Shown: positions 52,722 to 61,695, numbered from the stretch's first letter. The stretch is 64,000 bases of DNA from Streptomyces sp. NRRL S-1022 (GCF_000720135.1 NZ_JOIU01000008.1:434001-498000), one strand, 5' to 3'. The notes: generated from the sequence alone by a model not told the origin. A program made the numbers and translations.

Positions 52722-54693
52722 TGCCTGACGTTTCTGTCCCGGGTGATGCTTGACGATGGGCCTAGACAGCGTAGGGAGCCCCGCGGGGCTTGTTCGCTTT
52801 CACGTTACGGACCGGGACGTCGGTCGTGCGGCGGATCACCCGGACCTGGCCGTCCAGCTCAACGCTGATCGTCGTGTCGGACACGTGGACGGTCACGGTC
52901 TGCCCCGCATAGGGGCGGCCGAGGGAGACGACCTGGCGGCAGACCATGACGGTGCCGACCGCGCTGACCCGCCGCTGCACCCGCACGGGCTCGACGCCGG
53001 GCCGTGGTGGCGGTCCGGCCGGACGCAGGCCCCGCAGCCTGCGGACTTCCTCACCGGTCAGCGGGTTGGGCCGCACCCGCAGCAGTTCCCGCGAGGACAG
53101 GTCGAAGAACGACAGCGTCTCGTCGTCGATCCGGATGCCCACCTGGCGGCCTCCGAGGATCTCTGCCGCCAGAACCTGGTGCCCGCCCAGGCCCACCAGG
53201 CCGCTGTTGTTCACGACCCGGTCCACCTCGAACGCCGCCCCGTCGCCGGCCGGAAGCGGCGCCGGCCCGGCAGCACGTCCGCCCCGGGCGGCCAGCCGTC
53301 CCAGATCCGTCACCGACAGGTGCGACCGCACGGTCTTGATCCGCGCCCCGGCGATCAGCAGATGGATCACCGAGGTGTCGGCCCAGAAGGTCACCGTCAG
53401 CCCTGAGCGGGCCGGTCCCAGCCAGAACTGCTTGCCCGCGACCTGCAGATTCCCACTCGCAGGCACCACCCGCTCGAACTCCACCGGCCCACCGGGCTCC
53501 ACCGGCACCACCACCGGCACCTCAGGCAAGGCGGCAGGAACCTCGCAGGCTTCGGTCGGAGCCGGCTCCGGATCTTCTGGAGGTGTCCGCTGCTGCGGCA
53601 CCAGCGCCAGCACTCCAGGGATCTTCAGGCCCAGTACGTCCCGCTCCTGCTCCGCAACCGGGGAGAACCGGTCGCCCGGAGACTGCATGTCCAGCGCCTG
53701 ATGCGGACGGGAGGAGTTGTATTCCTCCACCCACGCATCCAGCGTCGCCTGAGCCGCCTCGATGCTCTCGAAAGCCCCGCAGTCATCAAGGAGTTCACGC
53801 CGCAGCGTCTGATGGAACCGCTCGACCTTGCCCGTCGTGGTCGGCGACGCCGGCTGGGTGAGGCGGTGCGCGATCCCGTTCTCCCGGCAGATCCGGTCGA
53901 ACAACACCTCACCGCCCTGCCCGAACCGGTCGGTGAACTGCTTGCCGTTGTCGGTCAGCACCTCTTCCGGCACCCCGAACGCCTGCAAGGCCCGGACAAA
54001 GGCCGCGCAGACCGCCCGCCCGGTCGCCCGTTCGACCACCGACGCGATCACGCAGTACCGGGAATGGTCATCCACACCGGTCACGACCTTCGCCTCGGTC
54101 AGCTCGCCGGTGACCGGGTCGACCAGCATCACGCCGCCGACGATGTCCATCTGCCACAGCTGCATCGGACGGTCCCGCTGCCAGCGCTTGTAATCAGACC
54201 GCTTCCGACGCCGCACCCCCGGCTCCACCAGACCATGACGGACCAAGATCCGATACACGGTCATCCGCGACGGCACCGGGCTCACTGTCCCGGACCGCTG
54301 CAGCACATGAGCGATCCGCCGCGGACCCCACTTCGGGTGCTTGCGCCGCAGCTCACACACCGTCGCCTCCACCTCGGCAGAAGCCTGATGCGGACACGAC
54401 GCCGGCCTACGCGACCGATCAGCCAACCCCGCCAGACCCGAAGTCTCATATCTCGACTTCCAGCCGCTGACCGTCTGCCGGGACACCCCCAGCGACGCAG
54501 CGACCTCGGTCACCGTCGCACCCGCCAGCACGGCCAGGACAGCCCGGTATCTCTGCTCGACAACCGACAACTCCACCAGCGCCAATCCCGGCCTCCCCAC
54601 ACGCACCGCAACGACGCGCACAGAAAAGCCGAACACGGCCACTGTCAACCATCAGCTGGGACCGAACCGTCAAGCATCTACCGGGACCGGACA
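52705..54693 (-). mobile_element. IS481-family insertion sequence, about 2 kb
   Basis: The ends are imperfect inverted repeats of about 50 bases. The left end reads TGTCGGATCCCAGCTGATGC inward; the right end, reverse strand, reads TGTCCGGTCCCGGTAGATGC. Each end holds two tandem copies of a TCCCAGCTGATGCTTGAC-like unit, probably transposase-binding sites. No target-site duplication could be fixed by eye. The single gene encodes the transposase. Confidence 0.85.
52762..54585 (-). CDS. IS481-type DDE transposase, long form
   Basis: A 607-residue transposase. N-terminal HTH (VTEVAASLGVSRQTVSGWKS), a zinc-less helical part, then the rve integrase core: first Asp in LWQMDIVGG, second in EEVLTDNGKQF, Glu in TTTGKVERFHQTLRREL. 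All three catalytic residues are present, so it may be active. About 300 extra C-terminal residues (two beta-rich repeats around YAGQTVTVHV and RSGLTVTFWADTSVIHLLIAG) exceed the usual IS481 length. TTG at 54585 is favoured, with GGGGAGG 6 bases upstream; the frame opens further upstream inside the inverted repeat. Confidence 0.88.
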   Translation of the reverse strand: MALVELSVVEQRYRAVLAVLAGATVTEVAASLGVSRQTVSGWKSRYETSGLAGLADRSRRPASCPHQASAEVEATVCELRRKHPKWGPRRIAHVLQRSGTVSPVPSRMTVYRILVRHGLVEPGVRRRKRSDYKRWQRDRPMQLWQMDIVGGVMLVDPVTGELTEAKVVTGVDDHSRYCVIASVVERATGRAVCAAFVRALQAFGVPEEVLTDNGKQFTDRFGQGGEVLFDRICRENGIAHRLTQPASPTTTGKVERFHQTLRRELLDDCGAFESIEAAQATLDAWVEEYNSSRPHQALDMQSPGDRFSPVAEQERDVLGLKIPGVLALVPQQRTPPEDPEPAPTEACEVPAALPEVPVVVPVEPGGPVEFERVVPASGNLQVAGKQFWLGPARSGLTVTFWADTSVIHLLIAGARIKTVRSHLSVTDLGRLAARGGRAAGPAPLPAGDGAAFEVDRVVNNSGLVGLGGHQVLAAEILGGRQVGIRIDDETLSFFDLSSRELLRVRPNPLTGEEVRRLRGLRPAGPPPRPGVEPVRVQRRVSAVGTVMVCRQVVSLGRPYAGQTVTVHVSDTTISVELDGQVRVIRRTTDVPVRNVKANKPRGAPYAV

Positions 54694-54762
54694 GCCCTGC
54701 CCGACAGACTGAGTTACAACTTTCTCTACGGGTTCAGGCGGCTCGCTCCGCTCACCGCGCGC

Positions 54763-54783
54763 GGCCCGGCCCCCGGCCGGGCC
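54763..54783 (-). terminator. GC-rich hairpin, possible terminator of the low-GC cassette
   Basis: GGCCCGGCC-CCC-GGCCGGGCC, a perfect 9-base stem with a 3-base loop, about 80 bases past the stop of the membrane-protein gene. Confidence 0.5.
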
Positions 54784-54863
54784 TGCGCTCCTGCCTCCGG
54801 CTCCACGGCTTTAGGCAGCCACTTTGGCGCGAGCCTCGAAGATCATGGCCCCAACGTCGTGCT

Positions 54864-55628
54864 TTACCGGGCAGGTCCACAGTGCTCTGAAGCAACAGGC
54901 AGCAGGACTTCTAGCGAATCAAGAAGGCGTTCCGCGTAATTGGTAGCCGCGGACCTAACCCAGTCGGAATCGACGACTCTCCACCAGAAGACTCCAAGCA
55001 ACAGGCTGACCACGGCAACGAGAGCAAAGCCTGCTCTCCAAACAACTAGACCGTGCAGAGATACAAACACGGCTCCAAGGGTCCCCAAGAGCACAGTCAT
55101 TGACACACCAAGGCCAATATTTCGAATTCCAAGCATGTTTCGCCTGAACCCGTAGTGGCAGTTCTCAAGAAATATTAGTCGGAATGCGGTGGTGTCGCGC
55201 GTTCGCGATATCAGATACTTTACGGCTGTCTCGTATGCTTCATCCGCCTTCTGCGGATTCCGCAATTCTTGCCTCTTGCTTGGCATTGGCTCACCCAGCA
55301 GGAGCGAAAGCTTTTTGTGCTGCCGAGCGAGCAGGGCTGTATTTTGCGAACCTCTGTGTCGCAAACCCTGAGTCGTGGGTGGTCCGCCCCACTCTCGCCA
55401 AAGTGCCGGTTGTATGGCTCGGCCCTTGTCCCGCACTAGCTGATCAATAAGAATCATCATACCGCTTGCGGTTGCCAGGAGCCATAGCTTATTCCAACGC
55501 GCAAGCGACGGTATCAAGACCATGCACACCAGGGTGACCGGGAGAGTCGCTATGAATGCAGGAGCTATACGCGCGCGACGACTGTAACCATCGAACAGAT
55601 TACCAAGACCGAGCCCCGATGCGGACAA
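54864..55628 (-). CDS. Four-helix membrane protein of unknown function (low-GC cassette)
   Basis: A 254-residue protein. Two helices near the N-terminus (IAPAFIATLPVTLVCMVLIP, KLWLLATASGMMILI) and two near the C-terminus (IGLGVSMTVLLGTLGAVFVS, AGFALVAVVSLLLGVFWW) flank a charged cytosolic loop of about 95 residues (HKKLSLLLGEPMPSKRQELR, then AYETAVKYLISRTRD). It starts at TTG 9 bases after the hydrolase stop, with AAGGG 6 bases before it, so it is translationally coupled. Codons such as CTA, ATA and AAT are frequent and GC is far below the genome norm. The layout resembles membrane effectors of defence systems, but I recognise no family. Confidence 0.78.
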   Translation of the reverse strand: MSASGLGLGNLFDGYSRRARIAPAFIATLPVTLVCMVLIPSLARWNKLWLLATASGMMILIDQLVRDKGRAIQPALWREWGGPPTTQGLRHRGSQNTALLARQHKKLSLLLGEPMPSKRQELRNPQKADEAYETAVKYLISRTRDTTAFRLIFLENCHYGFRRNMLGIRNIGLGVSMTVLLGTLGAVFVSLHGLVVWRAGFALVAVVSLLLGVFWWRVVDSDWVRSAATNYAERLLDSLEVLLPVASEHCGPAR

Positions 55629-55637
55629 GTTGAACCC

Positions 55638-56627
55638 TTAGCCTTCGATAGTCGCAATGCGACTTCCGGAGTGATCGTAGATCCAAATATCCCCATCATC
55701 CCAAATTTTAACCTTTATTGAGCCATTGTAGCGGGTCGACAACACTCGATTCGCCACGCGAGCATACTCGTCCGACGCGTCCGTCGATGGCTTTTTTCCT
55801 ACAGAGCATATGACAGTGTCAGGCCGCATCGCACTGACGGCCTCCTCGTGATACCCGCTCATCCGGCCGTGATGGGAAGCCTTCAGAACATCACAGGACA
55901 GATATTCCTTGCCGTAATGAGCCAAAATCGAATTCCATGCTGCCCCCTCGGCGTCACCCGGAAGTATGACGCTTCTGCCAGCGTGGGTGAATTTCAAGAC
56001 GTAGGAGCAGTCGTTATACTGCCCACACTCATTACATGCAGAGATCAATTCTGGAGTGGGAGAAAGGACTTCAATTCCATCTTGATTCCAATAAAGAGCG
56101 CTATGACCTCGCCCCGCCTTGATAACCTTATGTTTTCCATTTTCGCCGCTTGCCTTTTCCGGTCCAACGCCGAGTCGCAGACAGTTATAAACAGCCCAGT
56201 CTACGTAGGCATACTTTCCGTGATCGAAGCTTCCCTCGTCCAATTCCTTGGTGTGTGATGTATCCCAGAAATTAACGAGGTCCACACGCTCTTGCCAGAA
56301 GAACCGATGAAGACCACTCATGTGATCCATGTCCGGATGGGTTTGCACATAGCGAAAGATTGATTGGCCAGGAAAGTTAGCCTGATAGTAGTCGTATGGG
56401 TCAACCAAGAGTGACTGATAGTGCTGCTCCCACGAGCGGTACCCCACAGAAGAGGAATGCTTGAAAGCGTAGGTAGACAGCCCCTTGTTTTCAGCAAGCG
56501 CCTCAACATCGCTTTCTGGTAGCGACTTGCTGTTATTGATATCCACCATCATGAGGCGCCCGCTGGGGAACTCAATGAAGGTGCAGTCGCCGTGGCCTAC
56601 GTTGAGGAAATGAAAAACCAGTGGCAC
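55638..56627 (-). CDS. ComEC-like metallo-beta-lactamase-fold hydrolase (low-GC cassette)
   Basis: A 329-residue soluble MBL protein. FLNVGHGDCTFIEFPSGRLM, the metal motif THPDMDHMSGLHRF (HxDxDH, the ComEC/Rec2 form), LPGDAEGAAWN and LKASHHGRMSGY give the complete ComEC-type active site. No ComEC membrane channel is fused; instead a separate four-helix protein follows. Such hydrolases act on phosphodiesters, often nucleic acids. GTG start after GGGGGG. GC is near 50 percent and codons like AAA, ATT, GTT and ATA are common, unlike the host, indicating transfer. First gene of the two-gene cassette. Confidence 0.88.
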   Translation of the reverse strand: MPLVFHFLNVGHGDCTFIEFPSGRLMMVDINNSKSLPESDVEALAENKGLSTYAFKHSSSVGYRSWEQHYQSLLVDPYDYYQANFPGQSIFRYVQTHPDMDHMSGLHRFFWQERVDLVNFWDTSHTKELDEGSFDHGKYAYVDWAVYNCLRLGVGPEKASGENGKHKVIKAGRGHSALYWNQDGIEVLSPTPELISACNECGQYNDCSYVLKFTHAGRSVILPGDAEGAAWNSILAHYGKEYLSCDVLKASHHGRMSGYHEEAVSAMRPDTVICSVGKKPSTDASDEYARVANRVLSTRYNGSIKVKIWDDGDIWIYDHSGSRIATIEG

Positions 56628-57027
56628 GCAGCCCCCCGATTACTTGGTGCACATTAAGGTGCAGTTTGTTGCGTTCACCGCATACGAGCAGACCGCAGGT
56701 GGGGGAGCTGCGACCTTCGCCCTGTTCATACTGGACCACGGTTGCATCGATGGGTAGTTCCTTGCGCAACATTCCTACTCTCAGGCGCATCCGGATCGCA
56801 ACGCTGCGAGGCCCAGGTCGTACGGGGAACCGCTAGGGACGTCGGGAACCGGTTCGACCAACGCCGATGGCCGACTGCTCGATCAGCGGCGCACAGAACC
56901 CGGCCGTGGCCCTATGACGCGCCGCGCGGTCGGCGTTCGCGCTCGGATCGAGTCTTGTGATGCCGCCGCGAGCGAGTGGAGCATCGCCAGCGAGGCGAAG
57001 CTCCACGCCCTTACAGCCGAGGTCGAC
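56628..57027. other. Intergenic region without a supportable gene
   Basis: About 400 bases between the hydrolase start and the next gene's stop. The half nearest the hydrolase is less GC-rich and probably holds the cassette promoter. Short frames here have no ribosome-binding site or recognisable product. Base composition switches back to high GC near 56800, which may be one edge of the transferred cassette. Confidence 0.4.
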
Positions 57028-58362
57028 TTACGGCGTCCACAGCGGAGAAACCCGGTGCGGCGTGAACGAGTCGGCCAGCAGCGATGTCACACCCCCGGGA
57101 ACACCGAGCTTGCCCAGAGCCCAGTCGAGCGTAGTCGCTTCAACGTCGCACATTCTGGCTATCAGGCTGGTCTGTTCAGGCAGAAGGATTCGCCGGGGGA
57201 TCACGATCGTCTCGCGGACCCGATCGAGGGGCAGTCCCCTTCGGAAGCCCTGCGCGGCGGGGCGCGGCGCGTCCTCGTTCGGCGGGAGAGGCAGGCGTCG
57301 GCGGGCCGCGTTCGAAACAATGATCCCGGCGACGTGGACGTATTCCCCTATGAGTGGCCCGAGTAGTTCTGCGAGCGCGTCGGTCTTGGCTGCGAGCGAC
57401 ATCTCGGCGAAGGGCGTTGGGAAGTGGAAGAGGCCGCTGTGGTCCTCCACCCAGATCCACGCGGTGCCCGCTCCCTGCGTCTTGGCGCACTTGCCGCGCA
57501 CCTTGTCCATGAGCCGCCTGCCCTGGTCGCTCTCTATGGTGTCCCCGGCCAGTGTGGTGCCCTGGGGAGGCGTTCCGGGGTGGACGGTCAGCCGCCTCCC
57601 GGCGCTGCTGTAGACGCTGACTGCGGCTTCGGAGGCCGCGCACTGCTGGGCGGCTTCCTCGGTCCGCTTCTTCCAGGTCTCAAGTTCGTCGTGGTTGAGG
57701 AGTTCGGGGATGTCGCCTTCCCAGTAGATGTCGCGGTCCCTGTCTAGGGCGAGGAGGTGGACCCGGCAGTTCTGGCGAAACTTCTCGTAGTCCTGGAGCT
57801 TCTGGTCCTCGGCGAAGGTGACGACCTCGATAAAGACTGGACCGATACGGACATCGCCGGGGCCGCCGCTGGCTTTCGCTGGCTCCAGCTCGACCGGGAG
57901 TCCGCGGGCTGCCCCCATGAGTGCGAGCCGAGCCTGCGTCTGGGTGTGCAGGAACCGGGACAGGGTGACGTCGCGGCGGGCGTCTCGCTTGACCGAGGCA
58001 ATGCCGGGCACCCCGGCTTCCTCCAGGTAGGCGTACGCGGCCCACCACCGAATCGCCTCCACCCATGCTCCCCGCTCGGCTCCGTTCATGATCTGGAGTA
58101 CCGGGGCAGCCCGGCCAAGACCAACGAAGGTGTCGCTGGCGCGGCCCAAGGCCGGTGAGGGGGTCACAGCCTTGGGCAACCAGCGGCTGTCGAAGAACGC
58201 GGTGAGCCCAGCCACCGCGCGTGCGGTCACCTCGTGACCTGCAGGGGAGAGGTAGTCGGCGCCCTCCGGGCAACCGAACCACGCCTCCCAGTCAATCGCC
58301 CGGAGGCCGTGGTCGATCGCCTGCCATATCTCTGCGTCCCGAGGGTGCATGCCGGTCATCAT
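57028..58362 (-). CDS. Hypothetical protein with possible nuclease-like core
   Basis: A 444-residue protein I do not recognise. An N-terminal helical half (ATARAVAGLTAFFDSRWLPK, GAWVEAIRWWAAYAYLEEAG) is followed by SGGPGDVRIGPVFIEVVTF, an Asp ... Glu-x-Val arrangement like a degenerate PD-(D/E)xK strand pair. Next comes RVHLLALDRDRDIYWEGDIP and a C-terminal part with TAWIWVEDHSGLFHFPT. No membrane span. ATG at 58362 has GGGAG 7 bases upstream. High GC, unlike the neighbouring cassette. A nuclease or restriction role is speculation from one motif and location in the island. Confidence 0.72.
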   Translation of the reverse strand: MMTGMHPRDAEIWQAIDHGLRAIDWEAWFGCPEGADYLSPAGHEVTARAVAGLTAFFDSRWLPKAVTPSPALGRASDTFVGLGRAAPVLQIMNGAERGAWVEAIRWWAAYAYLEEAGVPGIASVKRDARRDVTLSRFLHTQTQARLALMGAARGLPVELEPAKASGGPGDVRIGPVFIEVVTFAEDQKLQDYEKFRQNCRVHLLALDRDRDIYWEGDIPELLNHDELETWKKRTEEAAQQCAASEAAVSVYSSAGRRLTVHPGTPPQGTTLAGDTIESDQGRRLMDKVRGKCAKTQGAGTAWIWVEDHSGLFHFPTPFAEMSLAAKTDALAELLGPLIGEYVHVAGIIVSNAARRRLPLPPNEDAPRPAAQGFRRGLPLDRVRETIVIPRRILLPEQTSLIARMCDVEATTLDWALGKLGVPGGVTSLLADSFTPHRVSPLWTP

Positions 58363-58661
58363 GAAGGACTCCCAGACGAGACCGTGGGCATTTTTACCGA
58401 GAGCAGCACGGCCCCCGTCCCTAACCGCCGGACAGTCGCGGCAAGCGGTCGTGCCAAACCATCCCAAACCAGCGGGGAATCACGGGGACCAGCGGGGACT
58501 AACAACGGGTGCGGCCAGGCTCTGACGCCGGCCCACCGCGGGTCAGTCGATCAACTTTCGACAGAAGACGCGAGCCTCCCGTGAGGATGGCTCGCCGTTC
58601 GCCCCGTAACGATCAAGCATCATCGCGACAGCGGCCACGGCACCGCTGTGATGATCTCGAC

Positions 58662-59315
58662 ATGGCCAGCGAGGACACCTCAACTCACGACAGTGGCTCA
58701 GCCGTGGACTCCCCAAAGGAAGCTACGACAGCTCTCACGAAGCGCCGTCGTAACCCTGCAAAGAGCATGCTGATCCTCACCGCAGTGCTCTCTCTTGCTG
58801 TCGGCGCCGGCCTCGGCTACGCCATCGCGCACTCATCTGGGTCTACAAGCGCCTCGGCGCCTGGAGACGCTCCGATCATTGCCGGGGTCAGCAAGAAGAC
58901 CGTCTGCAAGCTCGTGAACGATGCGATGCAACAGCAGTTCAGCATCAGAGAGGCATCTCCTATGGCTGAGGAGAAGGGTGGCGCCTCCTGCTATCTGCTG
59001 ATGACACAGGACGACGCGGCTGAACCAGCCGGGTTCGTGGTCGCCTTCTACCCCACCACAGAGTCCTTGCAGCAGACGGTAGATGGTACAGACGTAATCC
59101 CAGAGAAGGCAGAGCCGTTGCTGATCGAAGGGCGTGCCGCTGCCCGTCAAGTCCTGTACGGCGACGCCTGGAAAGCTCAGCTCACCGTTGACGTAGGTGA
59201 TGGAGGAACGCTCTACGTTGAGCGGTTCGGCCCCAAGGATTCACTGTCGGACCGAGAGCTCCGTCGGTCTGTCGACGACCTAGCCACAAGTGTTCTCAAG
59301 CGCCAGAAAGTGTGA
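58662..59315 (+). CDS. Membrane-anchored extracytoplasmic protein (DUF3558-like)
   Basis: A 217-residue protein. A polar, acidic N-terminus is followed by a Lys/Arg patch and one membrane helix (SMLILTAVLSLAVGAGLGYAIAH). About 150 extracellular residues contain two cysteines (TVCKLVNDAMQQQF and GASCYLLMTQ) that probably pair, an arrangement like DUF3558 lipoproteins but without a lipobox. GC is somewhat lower than typical. Alone in the right part of the island. Role unknown. Confidence 0.75.
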   Translation: MASEDTSTHDSGSAVDSPKEATTALTKRRRNPAKSMLILTAVLSLAVGAGLGYAIAHSSGSTSASAPGDAPIIAGVSKKTVCKLVNDAMQQQFSIREASPMAEEKGGASCYLLMTQDDAAEPAGFVVAFYPTTESLQQTVDGTDVIPEKAEPLLIEGRAAARQVLYGDAWKAQLTVDVGDGGTLYVERFGPKDSLSDRELRRSVDDLATSVLKRQKV

Positions 59316-59827
59316 GGTCAGCGAGCGGCCAACGTAGGCGCAACGCCCGCTAGCACCGGACTCGTCTGCGTGTCTAACTGCGTGACAACGCCGACGCACA
59401 GCGGCGGACAACCGCGGACGTCCGTGGACAGTCACGGCAGGTGAGAGGCACACCGACCCAAGGTCAACCGCTTACCCAAGTTGCTTCGGGACGAAGAGGT
59501 CATCACGCAAGGTGCCACGTATCCGCTTCCGTCGTAGCGGCTTGCGCTGGTCGACGGCCGACAGCGTGGCTCAGGCTGGCGGGGGCAGAGCGAGGCACAC
59601 GCGTGCCTGCACGGGAGGCTGACCGGTCGTCGTGGCTGACTGTCGCCGGCTGAGGTTCAGCTAGGGCGCATCGAGGGTGCTGGCCGTCAGCCGAGCCCGC
59701 TGAAGCTGGGCCGTCTCTGGGCCGTCCGAGGGCGCTCAACAGCAGCCAATGACGACCAACGACGACCACCAGGCGCACGGACCCACCGCTCCTGAGCAGC
59801 GAAAACGCAGGTCACCAAGATCCCCGG

Positions 59828-59855
59828 CAAGACCCAGGGCAAGAAGAAGTAAGCC
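59828..59855 (+). repeat. Right copy of the island-flanking direct repeat (attR candidate)
   Basis: 27 of 28 bases match the gpmA 3' end at 49868-49895. The copy keeps the codons QGKKK and a TAA, but upstream sequence is not gpmA. Confidence 0.75.
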
Positions 59856-59864
59856 CGTGGCTGT

Positions 59865-59902
59865 AAGCCCCCTACCTGCGGTTTCTCGCGGGTAGGGGGC
59901 TT
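59865..59902 (+). terminator. Hairpin after the duplicated gpmA end
   Basis: A 12-base inverted repeat (59865-59876 and 59891-59902) with a CTGCGGTTTC loop like the gpmA terminator. It may be the original gpmA terminator displaced by the insertion. Confidence 0.6.
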
Positions 59903-60120
59903 GTTGCTGTGCCGGGGCCGTCTACCCTCCGGGTCCGCTCCCGGCTCGACGGCGTGAAGCTTCGGCGAAGGCCCCGCGAATGTCCTCCGCACCGATCAGT
60001 GCTGCAGGAAGGCTCAACAGGTCGGCGGCACGGGGCACTTGATACGGCGGTCCTACATCGCGCGCCCGATTCCCCGTCCATAATCGCAACAGGCTCTGGT
60101 GCCTCACAAAGGGTCGGGGA

Positions 60121-61695
60121 ATGAGGCTGACGATTGATGTGTACGAGGCGGACGGGGTGATCATCTCGCACGGCGACTACGGAGCCTACTTCTCCTGGAA
60201 GCTGGACAACATGCTGGATGAGGGCACGTTCGGCCCCTCAGATGGCATCCAGCGCTGGAGCGAACTCGGTCGTCGGGTGAGCAAGAAGTTCTTCGAGGTC
60301 GACGTCCCTGATGCCGACCTGCGCAGCATGACCGTCGGCGAATTGAAGAAGCTGTGCCTGGCCGAGGCCCGCCGGGTCGGAGCGGCCAACCCCGAGCCCT
60401 CGGAGAACGACGACCCCGTCATCGACTACTGGCTCTCCGACCCAGTGCTGGACAAGCGCCTGAATGATCACCGCCGGCTGTCCGACCTGGAACTGACCGA
60501 TGGCGACCTGCTGGTCCTGTACATCGAGCTCCCGCTCCAGGCCCTTTACTCGTTGGCGCCGCCAAGAAACCCGGCGGAGCTGTTGCACTGGCTTCAGTTA
60601 GCGGAGAACACCACCGCCCCGGCGGCGGGCCCCCGGTTGTGGGGTGTGCTGCTCTACACCCAAGCCGACGTCGAACTCGCGACATACGTCCGCACCCACT
60701 TCGACGACCTCAACGTCCTGACCGGCCCAGCCACCCGCGTCTTCGTCATGGAGCGGCGCCAGGACTGGTCGACCGCCAGAAAGTATTGGCGCCGCCACAT
60801 GGAACCCGAGCTGTACCGGGTGATGTCGGTGATGCACTGGCTATGGTGGACGCCATACGACCCGCAGGGCGCCTACGAGATTGCCTCCATGCTCGGTCTC
60901 GGCCCTGAGGAGCTGCCCTGCCTGGTCTTCTTTCACTCCAGGCAGGGCCCACTGCACGAGGGCGACAAGCTTGTCTTCCGGATCGAGTACACCTCGACGG
61001 CGTACTTCCGTGCCCTTTTCGGGGGGATTGCGGCAGCCTTGCGCACGCTGCCCGCCCACGCACAAGCGCTGGATGGCGGTGACGGCAGCCGCGCACGCCG
61101 GCGACGAGGCCGTACTTTCGGGGACGTCGGGTTTCCACCGGAGAGCGGGAAGATCAGGAGGGGCCAGGGTGCTGATAAGGCTCTGCGCGCCCTGCTGTCC
61201 TCCGCCCGTACCACCGACGCGACCGCATTCGAAGCCCTCCGTGAGGCCCAGCCCACTATCAGATCGGCCATGCGGGCGGCCGCCCCTCCGCCGACAGGAA
61301 TCGCCATCAGCAATAGTCAGGTCGTCCTCGAAACCGCGGGAGCCGTGATGTCGGAGAACTTCTATTTCCAGGGTGAGAACACCACGTTCATCAACCGGCC
61401 GCAGGACACCGTGATCCAGGACTTTCAGAACGCACACGGCACGGCCGTCGGAGCCAACGATCTGACGCGGCTGCTGCGCCTGGTCCTGTCGAGCGGCGAC
61501 ATGACCGCTGCCGACCGGGAGGAGGCCGCCGTCACGATCCACGACCTCGCCCGGATCGGCGCCGGTCCGGAACCGGATACGGCGGCCGCCGGCACCCGGC
61601 TGGAACGGCTCCGGGCGCTGTTGAGCTCCAGCGCCGACATCGCGCAGCCCGCGCTCGCCCTCCTCGCCTCTCTGACCGCGTTCTTCTCCAGTTAG
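60121..61695 (+). CDS. Hypothetical protein with possible ubiquitin-like N-terminal domain
   Basis: A 524-residue protein without a recognised family. Residues about 57-140 (FFEVDVPDADLRSMTVGELK ... RRLSDLELTDGDLLVLYIEL) follow a beta-grasp order like ubiquitin/YukD domains. A central part (LWGVLLYTQADVELATYVRT ... LPCLVFFHSRQGPL) is alpha/beta. An Arg-rich linker leads to a tail with SENFYFQGENTTFINRPQDT and a helical end. That tail style occurs in actinobacterial signalling or conflict proteins. GGTCGGGGA precedes the ATG. No membrane span. It faces a membrane Ser/Thr kinase gene. Confidence 0.72.
   Translation: MRLTIDVYEADGVIISHGDYGAYFSWKLDNMLDEGTFGPSDGIQRWSELGRRVSKKFFEVDVPDADLRSMTVGELKKLCLAEARRVGAANPEPSENDDPVIDYWLSDPVLDKRLNDHRRLSDLELTDGDLLVLYIELPLQALYSLAPPRNPAELLHWLQLAENTTAPAAGPRLWGVLLYTQADVELATYVRTHFDDLNVLTGPATRVFVMERRQDWSTARKYWRRHMEPELYRVMSVMHWLWWTPYDPQGAYEIASMLGLGPEELPCLVFFHSRQGPLHEGDKLVFRIEYTSTAYFRALFGGIAAALRTLPAHAQALDGGDGSRARRRRGRTFGDVGFPPESGKIRRGQGADKALRALLSSARTTDATAFEALREAQPTIRSAMRAAAPPPTGIAISNSQVVLETAGAVMSENFYFQGENTTFINRPQDTVIQDFQNAHGTAVGANDLTRLLRLVLSSGDMTAADREEAAVTIHDLARIGAGPEPDTAAAGTRLERLRALLSSSADIAQPALALLASLTAFFSS

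Larger units (their letters stand above)
59316..60120. other. Gene-poor right end of the island and flank
   Basis: About 800 bases with no supportable gene. It contains the second copy of the gpmA 3' end (59828-59855) and a hairpin after it (59865-59876 and 59891-59902). Repeated text such as GACGACCAACGACGACCACC around 59750 is visible. An integrase gene would be expected near here and is absent. Confidence 0.5.

Noticed and set aside
52705..54693. Target-site duplication for the IS481 element
   Set aside because: Flanking bases do not give a convincing direct repeat at any choice of element ends, so none is claimed.
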